Shown: positions 1-10,940, counted from the first letter of the stretch. The stretch: 64,000 nt of DNA from Candidatus Binatus sp. (GCF_036567905.1 NZ_DATCTO010000035.1:90639-154638), one strand, 5' to 3'. Made by a program: numbers and translations. Notes: generated by a model not told the origin, from the letters alone.

Positions 1-2247
1 ATTCAACTGCGTGAAAATCGTCGACACCTGCCGCTGTCCGAAGGCGTCGTACAAGGTGTTGTCGATCAGATTTGGGGTGATACCCAGGCGCGAAGCCGTC
101 AGCCGATCGATGACGATATGCTCCTGCTGGCCGCCGTTCTGCTGGTCGGTGGCGACGTTGCGCAGGGCGGGCAGCGTCTTGAGCTTATCCACGAGTTTGC
201 CGGTCCAGAGACTCAATTCGCCGGCGCTTGGATCTTCGAGACTGTACTGATACTGCGTGCGGCTCACGCGGTCTTCGACCGTCAGATCCTGCACCGGCTG
301 CAAGTACAGCGTCATCCCCGCGACGGTCGCCAACTTCGGCGCCAGGCGGTTGATAACCGTGCTGATATCCACCTGGCGCTGCTCGAGTGGTTTCAGGTTG
401 ATCAGTATTCGTCCGCTGTTGACGGTGGTGTTGGTGCCGTCAATTCCGACAAACGACGACAGGCTCTCCACCGCCGGGTCCTGCAAAATGATCCGCGCCA
501 AAGCCTGCTGGCCGCGCACCATCGCGGCGAACGATACATTCTGCGGCGCTTCGGAAACGCCCTGTATAACCCCGGTATCCTCGACCGGAAAGAAGCCCTT
601 GGGCACGACGATGTAGAGCACGATGGTCAGGACCAGGGTGCCGATCGCGATCAGCAGCGTTGCGGTTTCGCGTTCAAGAACCCACTCGAGCGTTCGGCCG
701 TAAAGCGCGATGGTGTCTTTGAATACCTTTTCCGACCTGCGATAGAACCAGGTCTGCTCACGCTCGGGCGTATGCCGCAGCAGCTTCGCGCACATCATCG
801 GCGTCAGCGTCAACGAGACGACCGCGGACATCAGGATCGTCACCGCTAGCGTGACCGCGAACTCACGAAACAAGCGGCCGACGATATCGCCCATGAACAG
901 CAGCGGAATCAGCACCGCGATCAGCGAGATGGTGAGCGAAAGAATGGTGAAGCCGATCTGCTCGGCGCCCTTGAGCGCGGCCTGAAGCGGCGGGTCGCCT
1001 TCCTCGATGAAGCGCGAGATGTTTTCGATCATCACGATCGCGTCGTCAACGACGAAGCCGGTCGAAATCGTAAGCGCCATCAGCGACAGGTTGTCGAGGC
1101 TGTAGCCGAGCAGGTACATCACGCCGAACGTTCCGATCAGTGAGAGCGGAACCGCGATGCTGGGAATGATCGTCGCCGACAGACTGCGCAGAAACAGGAA
1201 GATGACCATGACGACCAGCGCCACCGTCAGCATCAGCTCGAACTGCACGTCCGCCACCGAGGCGCGAATCGTGGTGGTGCGATCGGTCAGGATCTCGACC
1301 TTCACCGACGAGGGCAGCGAGGCCTGCAAGCGCGGCATCAGGGCCTTGATGCGGTCCACGACGGCGATGATGTTGGCGCCGGGCTGGCGCTGAACGTTGA
1401 CGATCACGGCGGGCGTGGTGTCCATCCACGCCGCGGCCTTGACGTTCTCCGCGTCGTCGATCGCGCCGGCGACATCGGAAAGCTTGACCGGTGCGCCGTT
1501 ATGATAGGCGACGATCAGCGGCAGGTAGTCCTTGGCGGTCAGCAGCTGGTCGTTGGCGCCGATCGTGTAAGCCTGCTGCTTGCCATCGAAGTTGCCCTTG
1601 GCCTCGTTGACGTTGGCGCTCGCGATCGCGGCGCGCAGGTCCTCAAGCGTAATTCCATACGACGCGAGCGAGGTCGGATTGGCCTGTATGCGGACCGACG
1701 GTTTCTGGCCGCCGCCGATACTGACCAAGCCCACACCGGGCAGCTGCGAGATCTTCTCGGCCAGACGCGTGTCGGCCAGGTCTTCGACTTGCGGGAGCGG
1801 CAGTTCCTTCGACGTCAGCGCCAGGGTGAGAATCGGCGCGTCGGCCGGATTGGTCTTGCTGTAAACGGGCGGGTTCGGGAGATCCGCGGGCAGGTAGGTC
1901 GCGGCCGCGTTGATTGCCGCCTGTACCTCCTGCTCGGCAACGTCGATATTCAAGTTGAGGTCGAACTGCAGCGTGATGACCGAGCTGCCGAACGAGCTGT
2001 TCGAGGTCATCTGGGTAAGCCCGGGCACCTCTCCGAATTGCCGCTCGAGCGGCGCCGTCACCGAAGACGCCATCACGTCCGGACTCGCGCCCGGGTAAAA
2101 CGTCATAACCTGGATGGTCGGATAGTCCACCTGCGGCAGCGCCGACACGGGCAGCTGCCCGTAGGCGACGAGCCCGGCCAGCATCAGCCCGACCATCAGC
2201 AGCGAAGTTGCAACCGGCCGGAGTATGAACGGGCGCGAAAGACTCAC
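1..2247 (-). CDS. RND multidrug efflux transporter, MdtB/MdtC (HAE1) type, 3' end beyond window
   Basis: Inner-membrane proton-driven pump that exports drugs or other hydrophobic compounds through a tripartite complex. I see 749 codons without a stop, against about 1030-1050 for the family, so the C-terminal quarter lies outside the window. The N-terminus has the HAE1 signature [16 protein letters not shown]. The TM4 proton-relay pair is present as [16 protein letters not shown] near residue 400. The start is GTG at 2247, chosen because GTGA overlaps the TGA of the upstream adaptor gene by 4 bases, which indicates translational coupling. The substrate cannot be read from the sequence. The MdtB/C resemblance is by motif, not a computed alignment. 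Confidence 0.95.
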   Translation of the reverse strand, partial: MSLSRPFILRPVATSLLMVGLMLAGLVAYGQLPVSALPQVDYPTIQVMTFYPGASPDVMASSVTAPLERQFGEVPGLTQMTSNSSFGSSVITLQFDLNLNIDVAEQEVQAAINAAATYLPADLPNPPVYSKTNPADAPILTLALTSKELPLPQVEDLADTRLAEKISQLPGVGLVSIGGGQKPSVRIQANPTSLASYGITLEDLRAAIASANVNEAKGNFDGKQQAYTIGANDQLLTAKDYLPLIVAYHNGAPVKLSDVAGAIDDAENVKAAAWMDTTPAVIVNVQRQPGANIIAVVDRIKALMPRLQASLPSSVKVEILTDRTTTIRASVADVQFELMLTVALVVMVIFLFLRSLSATIIPSIAVPLSLIGTFGVMYLLGYSLDNLSLMALTISTGFVVDDAIVMIENISRFIEEGDPPLQAALKGAEQIGFTILSLTISLIAVLIPLLFMGDIVGRLFREFAVTLAVTILMSAVVSLTLTPMMCAKLLRHTPEREQTWFYRRSEKVFKDTIALYGRTLEWVLERETATLLIAIGTLVLTIVLYIVVPKGFFPVEDTGVIQGVSEAPQNVSFAAMVRGQQALARIILQDPAVESLSSFVGIDGTNTTVNSGRILINLKPLEQRQVDISTVINRLAPKLATVAGMTLYLQPVQDLTVEDRVSRTQYQYSLEDPSAGELSLWTGKLVDKLKTLPALRNVATDQQNGGQQEHIVIDRLTASRLGITPNLIDNTLYDAFGQRQVSTIFTQLN

Positions 2248-3509
2248 GGAGTACTCGCGGGCGGTATAGCCGCCGTCTGCACATTCACGTGCGATCCTTG
2301 CTGCAGCTTGTCCACCCCGTCGGTGACGACCATGTCGCCGGACGCAAGACCCTTGCCTATGGCGATCACGTCGCCCTGGGTTGCGGCCACGGTCACGCTG
2401 CGCATCTCGACGGTTTGGTCAGGCTTGACGACATACACAAACGAACCTTGCTGGCTGCGCTGGAGACCGGCCGCCGGGATCAGAATCGCATTGTGCAAAG
2501 TATTGACGAGCAGCTTCGCGTTGACGAATTGATTTGGAAACAGCGCGTTATCCTGGTTGGGAAAGGACGCCTTGAGCTTGATCGTGCCGGTGGACTGATC
2601 GATCTGGTTGTCGGTCGTGAGTAGCGTTCCGGCCGCGAGTTTGTGCTTGAAGTCACGATCGTAAGCCTCGACCGGCAACTGGGGGTCAGCCTTCATCGCG
2701 GTCTCGAGGCTTGGCAAATCGTCCTCCGGAATACCGAAATCAACCGCGATCGGCTGCAGCTGCGTGATCACCGCCAGACCGGTCGTGTCGGTGGCATGAA
2801 TGATGTTGCCTACGTCCACCAACCGCAGCCCGACCCGGCCCGTGATCGGCGAAGTGATGCGGCTGTAAACCAGCTGAAGCTTGGCGTTGTCCACGGCGCC
2901 CTTATCGCTCTCGATCGAACCGGCGTACTGTCCGACCGCCGCTTGCTGGTTGTCGAGGTCCTGACGCGCGAGGACCTTTTGATCGTAAAGTTCCTGGTCG
3001 CGTGCGAGGAGAACCTTGGCGTTTTCGAGCGACGCCAGATCCTTCGCGAGCGTGCCCTCGGCCTGCTCGAGCTGCACCTGGTACGGACGCGGATCGATCT
3101 CAGCCAGCAGATCGCCGGCCTTTACTATTTGCCCCTCGGTAAAGTTTATCTTGTCGAGCGCGCCATCCACCCGGCTTTTGATGGTGACCGTGTTGTAGGC
3201 CGTCACCGTGCCGATCGCGGAGATGTACTGGTTCAAATCGCCGAGCTTCGCCGGCGCCGCTGCGACCGGAACAACGGTGTGTGCTGCGCCTGGAGGCGCC
3301 TGGGTGGCGGAATCAGAGCGGCTGCGGGCGATAAAAAAGTAAAGGCCAACTACCGCGACGGCCAAAACGACCAGCCACAGACGCCATCGTTGAATAGCTT
3401 TGTCGAGCCAACTGCGCACTTCAGCATCCTGTATAAATCGCGAGGCGTTAGGTTTTCCGGTCGCAGGGGCGTCTGAATCCATCATGTTCTCCGTCGCACT
3501 CGTCTCCAA
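2244..3509 (-). CDS. RND efflux periplasmic adaptor (HlyD/MdtA-like membrane fusion protein)
   Basis: Periplasmic adaptor linking the inner-membrane pump to an outer-membrane channel. The 421-residue protein starts with a cytoplasmic stretch and one transmembrane anchor (about residues 42-62). It then has the lipoyl/barrel-sandwich halves (around [18 protein letters not shown] and [17 protein letters not shown]) flanking a coiled-coil hairpin (about 130-210), and a beta-barrel/membrane-proximal C-terminus. It is the first gene of a two-gene operon with the pump and overlaps it by 4 bases. No outer-membrane TolC-type gene is visible, although one could lie beyond the left edge. Length and domain order fit MdtA. 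Confidence 0.95.
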   Translation of the reverse strand: METSATENMMDSDAPATGKPNASRFIQDAEVRSWLDKAIQRWRLWLVVLAVAVVGLYFFIARSRSDSATQAPPGAAHTVVPVAAAPAKLGDLNQYISAIGTVTAYNTVTIKSRVDGALDKINFTEGQIVKAGDLLAEIDPRPYQVQLEQAEGTLAKDLASLENAKVLLARDQELYDQKVLARQDLDNQQAAVGQYAGSIESDKGAVDNAKLQLVYSRITSPITGRVGLRLVDVGNIIHATDTTGLAVITQLQPIAVDFGIPEDDLPSLETAMKADPQLPVEAYDRDFKHKLAAGTLLTTDNQIDQSTGTIKLKASFPNQDNALFPNQFVNAKLLVNTLHNAILIPAAGLQRSQQGSFVYVVKPDQTVEMRSVTVAATQGDVIAIGKGLASGDMVVTDGVDKLQQGSHVNVQTAAIPPASTP

Positions 3510-3547
3510 GCAGGCAAGGACTGCTGCCGCATCTATTGTTGCAATTT

Positions 3548-3563
3548 TGGACCCGCCAGTCCA
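3548..3563. promoter_or_regulatory. Candidate TetR operator in divergent promoter region
   Basis: TGGAC-N6-GTCCA is an inverted repeat of two perfect 5-base arms in the 120-base gap between the divergent adaptor gene (start 3509) and the TetR gene (start 3630). The position suits autoregulation and control of the pump operon. This is inference from symmetry and location only. Confidence 0.35.
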
Positions 3564-3629
3564 TATTTCAGATGAGGCCGGTGGAGGCGGCTACCGATCT
3601 ACGAATCCAATGATCGCAGGTTTCCAATC

Positions 3630-4265
3630 GTGAGCGTCAAGCGCCAGCCGGTTTCGCCGCCGATTCGCCGCAAAGACGGCCGCGGCAGGCCGTCAACGCC
3701 GTTCATCCGCGAGAGAATCCTCCAGAGCGCCGCGGAACTCTTTGCCGAAAGGGAATTCGAGCTGGTCTTGATCGACGAGGTCGCCGCTCACGCCGGGGTC
3801 GGCAAGGGCAGCGTTTACCGCCAATTCAAATCGAAAGAGGAGCTCTACGCGGCCGCGGTAATCAACGGATTCACCGAACTGCAGCGCGAAATTCGCTCGG
3901 CGCTGGCGGGATGCACGTCGATGCGCGAGCAAATCGCGACGATCGTGCGTCATGCCGTCAGATTTTTCTGGAGCCGCCGCCAGTTCTTCGCCCTGCTGCG
4001 CGATCCCAAGGCGTTGCGGCCCCCACAGGAGCGCCAGTATCAGGCTCAGCGCAATGACTTGTCGCGATTGATCAGCGGAGTTCTCGACGAGGGCGTCAAG
4101 CGCGGTGCGATGAGGCCGGGTATCGACACTCGAATCGCGGCCGAATCGCTGCTGGGCATGATGCGCGGGATCAACCGCTACGGTCGCGAGTACACGACCC
4201 CCGAGCGCGCGGTCGAGATCGTCACGTCGATCTTCCTCGACGGATGTGCCGTTGCCGCGCGATAA
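3630..4265 (+). CDS. TetR/AcrR-family transcriptional regulator
   Basis: One-component repressor of 211 residues, the usual TetR length. The N-terminal DNA-binding domain spans about residues 25-75, with the typical run RERILQSAAELFAE followed by VAAHAGVGKGSVYRQF, which is helix-turn-helix then the recognition-helix YRQF. The C-terminal half is helical and probably binds ligand; its ligand is unknown. It is transcribed divergently from the RND adaptor and pump genes 120 bases away, the classic arrangement for a local repressor of efflux. The start is GTG. It ends 43 bases before the M20 peptidase gene, so read-through into that gene is possible. Confidence 0.93.
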   Translation: MSVKRQPVSPPIRRKDGRGRPSTPFIRERILQSAAELFAEREFELVLIDEVAAHAGVGKGSVYRQFKSKEELYAAAVINGFTELQREIRSALAGCTSMREQIATIVRHAVRFFWSRRQFFALLRDPKALRPPQERQYQAQRNDLSRLISGVLDEGVKRGAMRPGIDTRIAAESLLGMMRGINRYGREYTTPERAVEIVTSIFLDGCAVAAR

Positions 4266-4308
4266 CATTTTTTTGCCAATCGCCACTCATCTCGCGTAGG
4301 CTTTCGTC

Positions 4309-5724
4309 ATGGACAAGGCATCGATCCGAACTCACGTCGAGCGGCTTTGGGATGAATCCATCGTCGCCGAACTGACCGAGTACATTCGTATCCCCAACAA
4401 GTCGGTTGCGTTCGATCGCGACTGGAAAGCGCACGGTCACATGGACCGCGTCGTCGCGCGCTTCGAGGATTGGGCGCGCCGCCAGCCGATTCGCGCCGTC
4501 AAGCTGGAAGTCGTGAGGCTCGAGGGCCGGACCCCGCTGCTGTTCATCGAAATCCCCGGCGACTCGAAGGATTGCGTGCTGCTCTATGGGCACATGGACA
4601 AGCAGCCCGAGATGTCGGGATGGCGCGAAGGGCTGGGCCCGTGGCAGCCGGTGCTCGACGGCGAGCGTTTGTATGGCCGCGGCAGCGCCGATGACGGGTA
4701 CGCGATGTTCGCATGCATCGGTGCGATCGGCGCGCTGCAGGCGAACTCGATTCGACACGCGCGATGCGTGGTGATCATCGAGGCTTGCGAAGAAAGCGGC
4801 AGCTTCGATCTCCCGCACTACATCGCGCATCTGGCGCCCCGCATCGGGCAGCCGAGCCTGTGCATCGCGCTGGACTCGGGTTGCGGCAACTACGATCAAC
4901 TTTGGTTGACCACGTCGCTGCGCGGCCTGGTCGGCGGGAAACTCCAAGTCGAGGTGCTCACCGAGGGGGTGCATTCGGGCGACGCCGGCGGAGTCGTGCC
5001 CGACAGCTTCCGCATCGTGCGCCAGTTGCTGAGCCGGGTCGAGGACGAGGCGACGGGGAAGGTGCTCGGGGGGGAATTTTACGCGTCGATCCCCGATGCG
5101 CGCCTGAAGCAGGCGGCCGCCACGGCCGCGGTGCTCGGCGACGACTTCCGCACGAAGCTTCCGTTCGTCGAGGGCGCGCGTCCCGTAAGCGACGATACGA
5201 CGGAGCTCATCCTCAACCGCGCGTGGCGGCCGGCGCTCTCGATCATCGGCGCGGACGGGCTGCCGCCGACCGGCAACGCCGGCAACGTGCTGCGCGCGGG
5301 CACGGCGGTGAGTTTGTCGCTCAGACTGCCGCCGACGGTAGATCCAAAAGTCGCGTCGCAAAAGCTCAAAAACATTTTAGAGAAAGATCCGCCGTATGGA
5401 TGCAAAGTGAGTTTCAAGGCGAACTGGGGCGCCAGCGGATGGAATGCGCCAGCACTATCGCCGTGGCTCGAGCGCAGCCTGGAGGCGGCCTCGAACGACT
5501 ACTTCGGCAAGCCGGTTGCCTACATGGGCGAAGGCGGCACCATTCCATTCATGGGGATGTTGGGCGAGCGGTTCCCGCAGGCGCAATTTATGATCACCGG
5601 GGTGCTGGGACCTCACGCCAATGCCCACGGGCCCAACGAGTTTCTCCACATCCCAACCGCGAAGAAGGTGACTTGCTGCGTGGCGAAAGTGATCGCCGAT
5701 CATTTCGCCCGGAGTACTAGTTGA
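4309..5724 (+). CDS. M20-family metallopeptidase (dipeptidase-like)
   Basis: Zinc-dependent exopeptidase or amidohydrolase of the M20/M28 fold, 471 residues. The conserved metal-binding pattern is visible: YGHMDKQPE (His95, catalytic Asp97), GRGSADDGYA (bridging Asp128 or 129) and EACEESGS (Glu161/162 as general base and ligand). A dimerisation-domain insert lies about residues 200-330, with the usual GLVGGKLQVEV...GVHSGDAGG run. The last ligand is probably in GPHANAHGPNEF near the C-terminus. Substrate is not deducible; family members cleave dipeptides or N-acyl amino acids. No signal peptide is apparent, so it is probably cytosolic. Confidence 0.93.
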   Translation: MDKASIRTHVERLWDESIVAELTEYIRIPNKSVAFDRDWKAHGHMDRVVARFEDWARRQPIRAVKLEVVRLEGRTPLLFIEIPGDSKDCVLLYGHMDKQPEMSGWREGLGPWQPVLDGERLYGRGSADDGYAMFACIGAIGALQANSIRHARCVVIIEACEESGSFDLPHYIAHLAPRIGQPSLCIALDSGCGNYDQLWLTTSLRGLVGGKLQVEVLTEGVHSGDAGGVVPDSFRIVRQLLSRVEDEATGKVLGGEFYASIPDARLKQAAATAAVLGDDFRTKLPFVEGARPVSDDTTELILNRAWRPALSIIGADGLPPTGNAGNVLRAGTAVSLSLRLPPTVDPKVASQKLKNILEKDPPYGCKVSFKANWGASGWNAPALSPWLERSLEAASNDYFGKPVAYMGEGGTIPFMGMLGERFPQAQFMITGVLGPHANAHGPNEFLHIPTAKKVTCCVAKVIADHFARSTS

Positions 5725-5754
5725 TTAGCTAGTCAATTCGCGACAGAGGCGGCG

Positions 5755-8148
5755 TTGCGCAGGATACTACTCATCTCGGGAATCGTGGTTGGCGCGGTGG
5801 TGCTGATCGCGGCTGCGCTCACCGCTTACGCATTCTTCAATTTGAGTTCGATCGTCGCCCGCAACGAGAAGCGAATACTGGCGCGCGTGAGCGACGAGCT
5901 TGGCCGTCGGGTCGAGGTCGGGAAAATACAGGCAGAAATGGGATGGGGCGTGTCGGTCGAAGTAAGCGGGCTCAAGATTGCGGACGATCCGACCTTTTCG
6001 GCTAAACCGTTTCTCGCCGCCAACGAAGTCTCGATCGAAGTTGAATTTATTCCGCTGCTTCGCGGCGCGGCGAAGGTCACCAGACTCGACCTCGTCGAAC
6101 CCGACATCCGGATCGTGATGAACGCAAAGGGCGACCTGAACGTGAGCACGATCGGGAGCAGCCCCGATGACGCACGGCGAGAGACTTCGGAAGCGGCGCG
6201 GAGCCGGGGCGCAAAGAAGCGATCGTCGCTTGCCGACTTGTCGATCAAGGCGCTGAGCATCGAGGACGGCGCGATCTATTTCAACGATCTTGGCGAAAAG
6301 ATGGCGCCAATCCGCGTCCATCATCTGGATTTCGACGTGAGAAATTTCGACGCCGCATCGGCCTTTGACGTCGAAACCAAGTCCGCCTTTGCGGGCGAAA
6401 AGCAAAACGTCGAGGCGTCGGGAAAGCTCGGACCCCTGCTCAAGCGAGGCGTACTGGACGCATCGGGAATCCCGGTCGATCTGAAGGTGCAGCTCGATTC
6501 GATTCTGCTCGACAGTGTCCGCCCCCTCGCTGACGTGGGATCGGAAATACCGCCGGGGCTCTCGATTCCTGATCCCGTATCGGTGAGCGGGACTGTCCGC
6601 GGAACATTCGGCAAGCTCGCAATTGCGCTGAGCACCGATCTGAGCGGGGACCGGGTCGCATACGCGGCGATTTTCAACAAGCCGGCTGGGACCGCGATGA
6701 CGGTGAATGCCAACGGCATCTGGGCGGAGCAGCTCGAGATAGCGAGCGTGAACTTGAAGCTGTCCGATCTCGAATTGACGGCGAGCAGGTTTTCGGGCGG
6801 CGGTACGCAACCCTTGAGTGCGCAAATCGATTCGAACAGCTTCAACCTTGCCAATCTGAGCCCGATGATCAATGCAGCGGCCGGGTACGGCGTGGCGGGC
6901 ATGAGCGAAATTCACGGTACCGTGAAACTGGACACCAACGCGCCGGCGATGGATGGAACCGTGACCCTGAAACAGGTTGCGGTGAAGCTGGGGCCGTCGT
7001 GGCCGGGCGCAATCAGCGATCTGAACGGCAAGATTCGTTTGACCGATGGGCTCGAAGTCGTCGAACCGACGAGTTTCACCTTCGGTTCCGCGCACGCGAA
7101 TATCGAGGGACGGGTCGAATCCATCCGTCCGCTGAAAGCGAGCTATGCGCTGAAGGCCGACTCAGTGAAGCTCGCGCAGGTATTCGCCTTCGCCGGTCGT
7201 CAGCCGGGCGAGGTTGTCAATCAGCTCGCGGTCAAAGGCACGGCCGACGGCGAGATGACTTCGCCGCGAATCAGTGCGACGATCCAATCGACGGACGGAT
7301 CGCTCGAAAATGTTCCATACCGCAATCTCGATCTGACGGCGGCATACTTGAACGGCCGTGCGTCAGCGCATCCATTCAACATCGGCGCGTTCGGCGGCTC
7401 GCTGACGGCGCAAGCGGATGCAGTTTTTGGCGCCGCGCCGAAATTCAACGTCACGCTGGGGATGAAGAATCTGAACGTCGAACAAGCGCTGCGCTCACAA
7501 AATATCGATGCGGCCAGCACGGTGCACGGCTTTCTGACCGGCAACGTGGCGGCGTCGGGCAGCGGCGCGGATTGGAATCGAATCAAGCCGACGTTGCGCG
7601 GTAGCGGGCGAGTAGCAATCGCGAACGGCAAGCTGGTGGGCGTCAATATCGTGGCAGACGCGCTCAACGCAGTCGCCGCGGCGCCGGGAGTCAGCCAACT
7701 CGTGAACGTGGCATTCATGTCGAGTCATCATGGGTTGCTGGTCGATCCCGATACCGAACTGCAATCGGCAACCATGAGCTATCAGGAGGTGGGGCCACGG
7801 TTCACGACGCACGATCTGTATGCGCAGTCGCCGGATTACAGGATCACTGGCGACGGCTGGTTCGACATGGACAAGAACATCAGCATGAACGCCGACATCC
7901 GGCTCGCGCTCGGACTGCAGGTCGCGATCCCGGTAACCGTGACCGGGAAACTGCCCGGGGTGCGCGTGCTACCGGACGTGCCAGCATTGGCGGAGCGCGT
8001 GGCGATGGGCGCGATTAACACGCCCGGCAACATAATCCGCGGCGGAGTGAACGCGGTGGGCTCGATGGTTGGCGCTGGACCGTCGGCTGGATCGTCGATT
8101 CCGTCGATTCCGAACCCGATTAACGCTCTCAAGAAACTCCTGCCTTGA
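5755..8148 (+). CDS. AsmA-family protein (outer-membrane/lipid-transport related)
   Basis: Large 797-residue protein with a single N-terminal signal anchor (about residues 3-28), followed by long beta-rich repeats typical of AsmA/TamB-like proteins. In family members these form a periplasmic groove between the membranes. The AsmA N-terminal signature is visible just after the anchor (ELGRRVEVGKIQAEMGWG), and the C-terminal AsmA_2-type segment is near residues 590-760. The TTG start at 5755 gives MRRILLISG and directly precedes the anchor. The gene follows the M20 peptidase by 30 bases. Function in envelope lipid homeostasis is inferred from the family, not from local context. Confidence 0.85.
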   Translation: MRRILLISGIVVGAVVLIAAALTAYAFFNLSSIVARNEKRILARVSDELGRRVEVGKIQAEMGWGVSVEVSGLKIADDPTFSAKPFLAANEVSIEVEFIPLLRGAAKVTRLDLVEPDIRIVMNAKGDLNVSTIGSSPDDARRETSEAARSRGAKKRSSLADLSIKALSIEDGAIYFNDLGEKMAPIRVHHLDFDVRNFDAASAFDVETKSAFAGEKQNVEASGKLGPLLKRGVLDASGIPVDLKVQLDSILLDSVRPLADVGSEIPPGLSIPDPVSVSGTVRGTFGKLAIALSTDLSGDRVAYAAIFNKPAGTAMTVNANGIWAEQLEIASVNLKLSDLELTASRFSGGGTQPLSAQIDSNSFNLANLSPMINAAAGYGVAGMSEIHGTVKLDTNAPAMDGTVTLKQVAVKLGPSWPGAISDLNGKIRLTDGLEVVEPTSFTFGSAHANIEGRVESIRPLKASYALKADSVKLAQVFAFAGRQPGEVVNQLAVKGTADGEMTSPRISATIQSTDGSLENVPYRNLDLTAAYLNGRASAHPFNIGAFGGSLTAQADAVFGAAPKFNVTLGMKNLNVEQALRSQNIDAASTVHGFLTGNVAASGSGADWNRIKPTLRGSGRVAIANGKLVGVNIVADALNAVAAAPGVSQLVNVAFMSSHHGLLVDPDTELQSATMSYQEVGPRFTTHDLYAQSPDYRITGDGWFDMDKNISMNADIRLALGLQVAIPVTVTGKLPGVRVLPDVPALAERVAMGAINTPGNIIRGGVNAVGSMVGAGPSAGSSIPSIPNPINALKKLLP

Positions 8149-8270
8149 GCGGGTTGCTCGCGCGAGCCGGCGGATGAGCAAGCCCAAAGTGCCGACGATC
8201 CCACGATCCACCGTCGTCAGTGGTTGCAAGCCACGCCGAAAGGCGAGCATGTTTGGAGCGAGGAGACCGG

Positions 8271-9623
8271 ATGAAACCAGCCATGACGACAATGTCCCTG
8301 CCGGACTCGCCGCTTTCACTTTGGCTCGACACTTACGGGCCGTACACGCCCGAGCCGCCGCTCAAGGGCGAAATCGATGCCGATGTGGCGATCGTCGGCG
8401 GTGGTTTCACCGGCCTTGCCACCGCGCGCGAACTCAGGCGCGCTGACCCGTCGCTGAAAGTCGCGGTGCTCGAAGCCAAGACCGCCGGCTACGGCGCGAG
8501 CGGCCGCAACGGCTCGTTCGCGATGACAGTGGTCGGGCTTGGGCTGGGCGTGACCGCGATGGTGCACGGCAAGCAATTCCTGAAAGAAGCGCATGCCTAC
8601 ATGGAGCAGGCGGTTGATCACCTGGACCGGCTAATCCTGGATGAAAAGCTCGAATGCAGCCGCATTCGCCCCGGCTTCCTGCGCGTGGCTACGGCGCCGG
8701 GCTACGTTCGCCGCCTCCAGCACGACGTCGAGCTCATGAAGTCGCTGGGCTTCAGCGGGATCGAATGGATCGGGCGCGACGAAGTGCGCGGCCGGGTTAA
8801 CTCGCAGCGCTATCTGGGCGCGCTGTGGGAACCGCGCCTGGTGCTGGTGAATCCGGCGCAACTGGTGCGCGAGGACAAGCGGATCGCGCTCGAAGCAGGC
8901 GCGTCGGTTTACGAAGAGACTCCGGTGCTCGAGATCACCTCGCGGCCCAATTTCAGACTCACAACTCCGGGCGGGGCAGTTAACGCCGCCAAGCTCGTGT
9001 TCGCGACCAACGCCTACTCGCACCTCTTTCCCGAACTCAAGCGCAAGCAAGTGCCCGCCTTCACCTACATGATCGCAACCGAGCCGCTGAGCGCCAAGCA
9101 ACTCGAGCCGATCGGATGGAGCGGGTTCGAGGGAATCGAGGACGCGCGCAATCTCATCCACTATTATCGACTGACGCCCGACCAACGGCTGGTGATGGGC
9201 GGCGGTCCGGTTGGACTGACCTGGGGCAACGACCTCGAAGGCGATCGCTCCGAGTCCGCGTGGCGCCATCTCGAGGAGCACATCGCCTTCCTCTTCCCGT
9301 CGCTGCGCGGCGTTCGGATCACCCATCGATGGGGCGGGCCGTTTTCGATCACGCTCGATCTTACCCCCGCAGTCGGCTATCTGGGCGACCATCGCGCAGT
9401 TTACGCGCTCGGCTGTATCGGCCACGGGGTCTCGATGAGTCACCTGAACGCGCAGGTGCTGCGCGACCTGGTGCTGGAGCGCAAGAGCGAACTGCAGTGC
9501 CCGTTCGTTAACCGAAGAGTGATTCCGTGGCCGCCCGAACCGATCCGGATGGCGATCGCCGCTGGCCTCAGGGCCTACCTGATAACCGAGGACTGGGCTT
9601 ACGAGCGGCGCATGGGCGCCTGA
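8271..9623 (+). CDS. FAD-dependent oxidoreductase, DAO family (PuuB-like)
   Basis: Flavoprotein amine or amino-acid oxidase of about 450 residues. The dinucleotide-binding Rossmann motif is [16 protein letters not shown] (GGGFTG at residues 43-48), followed by [12 protein letters not shown], typical of the gamma-glutamylputrescine oxidase/GgaB-like branch. Near the C-terminus, [14 protein letters not shown] matches the second FAD-contact region. The start is ATG at 8271, not the GTG 51 bases upstream, because GAGGAG precedes it at good spacing and DAO domains begin soon afterwards. The likely reaction is oxidation of a primary or secondary amine with release of peroxide; the substrate is unknown. 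Confidence 0.9.
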   Translation: MKPAMTTMSLPDSPLSLWLDTYGPYTPEPPLKGEIDADVAIVGGGFTGLATARELRRADPSLKVAVLEAKTAGYGASGRNGSFAMTVVGLGLGVTAMVHGKQFLKEAHAYMEQAVDHLDRLILDEKLECSRIRPGFLRVATAPGYVRRLQHDVELMKSLGFSGIEWIGRDEVRGRVNSQRYLGALWEPRLVLVNPAQLVREDKRIALEAGASVYEETPVLEITSRPNFRLTTPGGAVNAAKLVFATNAYSHLFPELKRKQVPAFTYMIATEPLSAKQLEPIGWSGFEGIEDARNLIHYYRLTPDQRLVMGGGPVGLTWGNDLEGDRSESAWRHLEEHIAFLFPSLRGVRITHRWGGPFSITLDLTPAVGYLGDHRAVYALGCIGHGVSMSHLNAQVLRDLVLERKSELQCPFVNRRVIPWPPEPIRMAIAAGLRAYLITEDWAYERRMGA

Positions 9624-9634
9624 CCCGCGACGGA

Positions 9635-10519
9635 TCAGCTTGCGATCGCGTCCTTGTACAGCGGCGACGACGCTTTCATGAAGCGCAGCAGCATCCTCAT
9701 CTCGGCGATGCGCTTGCCGGCCGCTTCATTCAGCGCGCTCTCGAACCACATGAATTCGGTCTTGGGGCTCTGGCCCAGCGCCACGATACTCCCGCTCACG
9801 CGGTATGGACGCTCGACCAGGACCGGGCCGTTGATGTTGCGCAGTTCGATCGCGCCGAACAGGCCCACTGCCTGGCCGAGTTTGCCGCGCAGAGTCGCGA
9901 TCGATTGCGTGTAGAGAAGATGCACCATCGTCGCCGGGGTGGCGATTGCACCACCCCACGGCGAGGGCTTGGTGTACCATTCCAGCGGGTCGGTGATGAC
10001 TTTCATCCGTTCGGCCGTCGCATCTTTGGTCAGAAATGCGTCGCATTCCTCGAAGCGATCGCCGGCTTTAAGCGGTCCCAGGATACGTAACTGGCCCGCG
10101 TCGAATCGATCGAGCGGACGGCGCAGCAATGCGGTTGGATCCTCGGGGCGTCCGACCGACGCGGTGCCTTCGGCTACACGCATGCCGTCATCGCGCTCGA
10201 TCCAGGCATCGACTTGCGCGTCGGCCGCATCGCGGGGCGGCTCTTTGAGGAACGCGCGGACCGCTTCGCGGTCGGTGGTCGCATTCAGGAAATACATCGA
10301 GATAGTGCCGCGTTCAAACCAGCGCTGGCCGAACGCTTTCAGCAGGAGCGGCGGAAACAGTTCCAGGTGGATCGATCCGGCGACGGTGCCACCGCGAAAA
10401 CCGAGCTTGGTCGCCATCGCGTCATCATGGATGCTGCCCGAAACATTGCGGGCGTTGTTGACGGATCGGCGCAACGGGCCGACGAACACATGGTCGCGCA
10501 GCTCGATTTCTGAATTCAT
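9635..10519 (-). CDS. Probable hotdog-fold (MaoC-like) protein
   Basis: A 294-residue protein that looks like a double hotdog. The stretch SIHDDAMATKLGFRGGTVAG (about residues 30-50) resembles the MaoC/hydratase hydratase-2 pattern in which a His/Asp pair precedes a glycine-rich turn. A second half (about 190-285) could form the second hotdog. MaoC proteins hydrate enoyl-thioesters or act as thioesterases. The start has a plausible GAGG at 8 bases. It sits 167 bases downstream of the carrier protein of the ligase/hydrolase cassette on the same strand, suggesting work on a thioester-bound acyl group. The family call is by eye, and a fold search would settle it. Confidence 0.6.
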   Translation of the reverse strand: MNSEIELRDHVFVGPLRRSVNNARNVSGSIHDDAMATKLGFRGGTVAGSIHLELFPPLLLKAFGQRWFERGTISMYFLNATTDREAVRAFLKEPPRDAADAQVDAWIERDDGMRVAEGTASVGRPEDPTALLRRPLDRFDAGQLRILGPLKAGDRFEECDAFLTKDATAERMKVITDPLEWYTKPSPWGGAIATPATMVHLLYTQSIATLRGKLGQAVGLFGAIELRNINGPVLVERPYRVSGSIVALGQSPKTEFMWFESALNEAAGKRIAEMRMLLRFMKASSPLYKDAIAS

Positions 10520-10686
10520 GGTGCCATCCTCGAAGCGAATTCAAGCAGGTCCCACGGCGATCGGCAAACTCCTAAAGCCTCGAGTGATAGGGCGTTTCCC
10601 GATCCATTTGTCAGAATGCCAGCTTCGGCGCATGCGCTCACCGGCGCCGCCTCGCAAATCTGCGATTCAGCCTGAGCGAGCAAGGC

Positions 10687-10935
10687 TCATCGCGACTGCG
10701 CCCGCTTGATCAGGCGCGACAGGGCGCGCACGCTTTCGAAATTCTCCGGAATCACTTCCTCGTCGCGAATCTCGATGCCGAAGGTCTCCTCGCAAAATGC
10801 CACCGTATTGATGACTCCCTGCGAATCGAGCAGGCCGCGTTGGAACAGCGAGTCGCCGGGTTTCAGCTCGCGGATCTTCCGCGCAGTGGGAAGCTGGAGC
10901 AGAAATTCGCGGATGGCGCTTTCGATGCTCTTCAT
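10687..10935 (-). CDS. Acyl carrier-type protein (phosphopantetheine attachment domain)
   Basis: A small 82-residue helical protein whose sequence GDSLFQRGLLDSQGVINTV carries the attachment serine (Ser38 in DSQG; most carriers have DSL). The tail FEIEIRDEEVIPENFESV-like region (about residues 50-68) matches helices II-III of peptidyl or acyl carrier proteins. I chose ATG at 10935 because longer in-frame readings overlap the ligase gene. It begins 5 bases after the ligase stop, so the two are surely cotranscribed. The ligase probably loads this carrier. A similar free-standing carrier occurs in exosortase-A accessory loci. Confidence 0.85.
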   Translation of the reverse strand: MKSIESAIREFLLQLPTARKIRELKPGDSLFQRGLLDSQGVINTVAFCEETFGIEIRDEEVIPENFESVRALSRLIKRAQSR

Positions 10936-10940
10936 CGGCG

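Noticed and set aside
4222..5361. Long minus-strand frame of 379 codons
   Set aside because: Antisense to the M20 peptidase, whose active-site motifs are intact. The frame is basic and low in hydrophobics, typical of shadow frames in GC-rich DNA.
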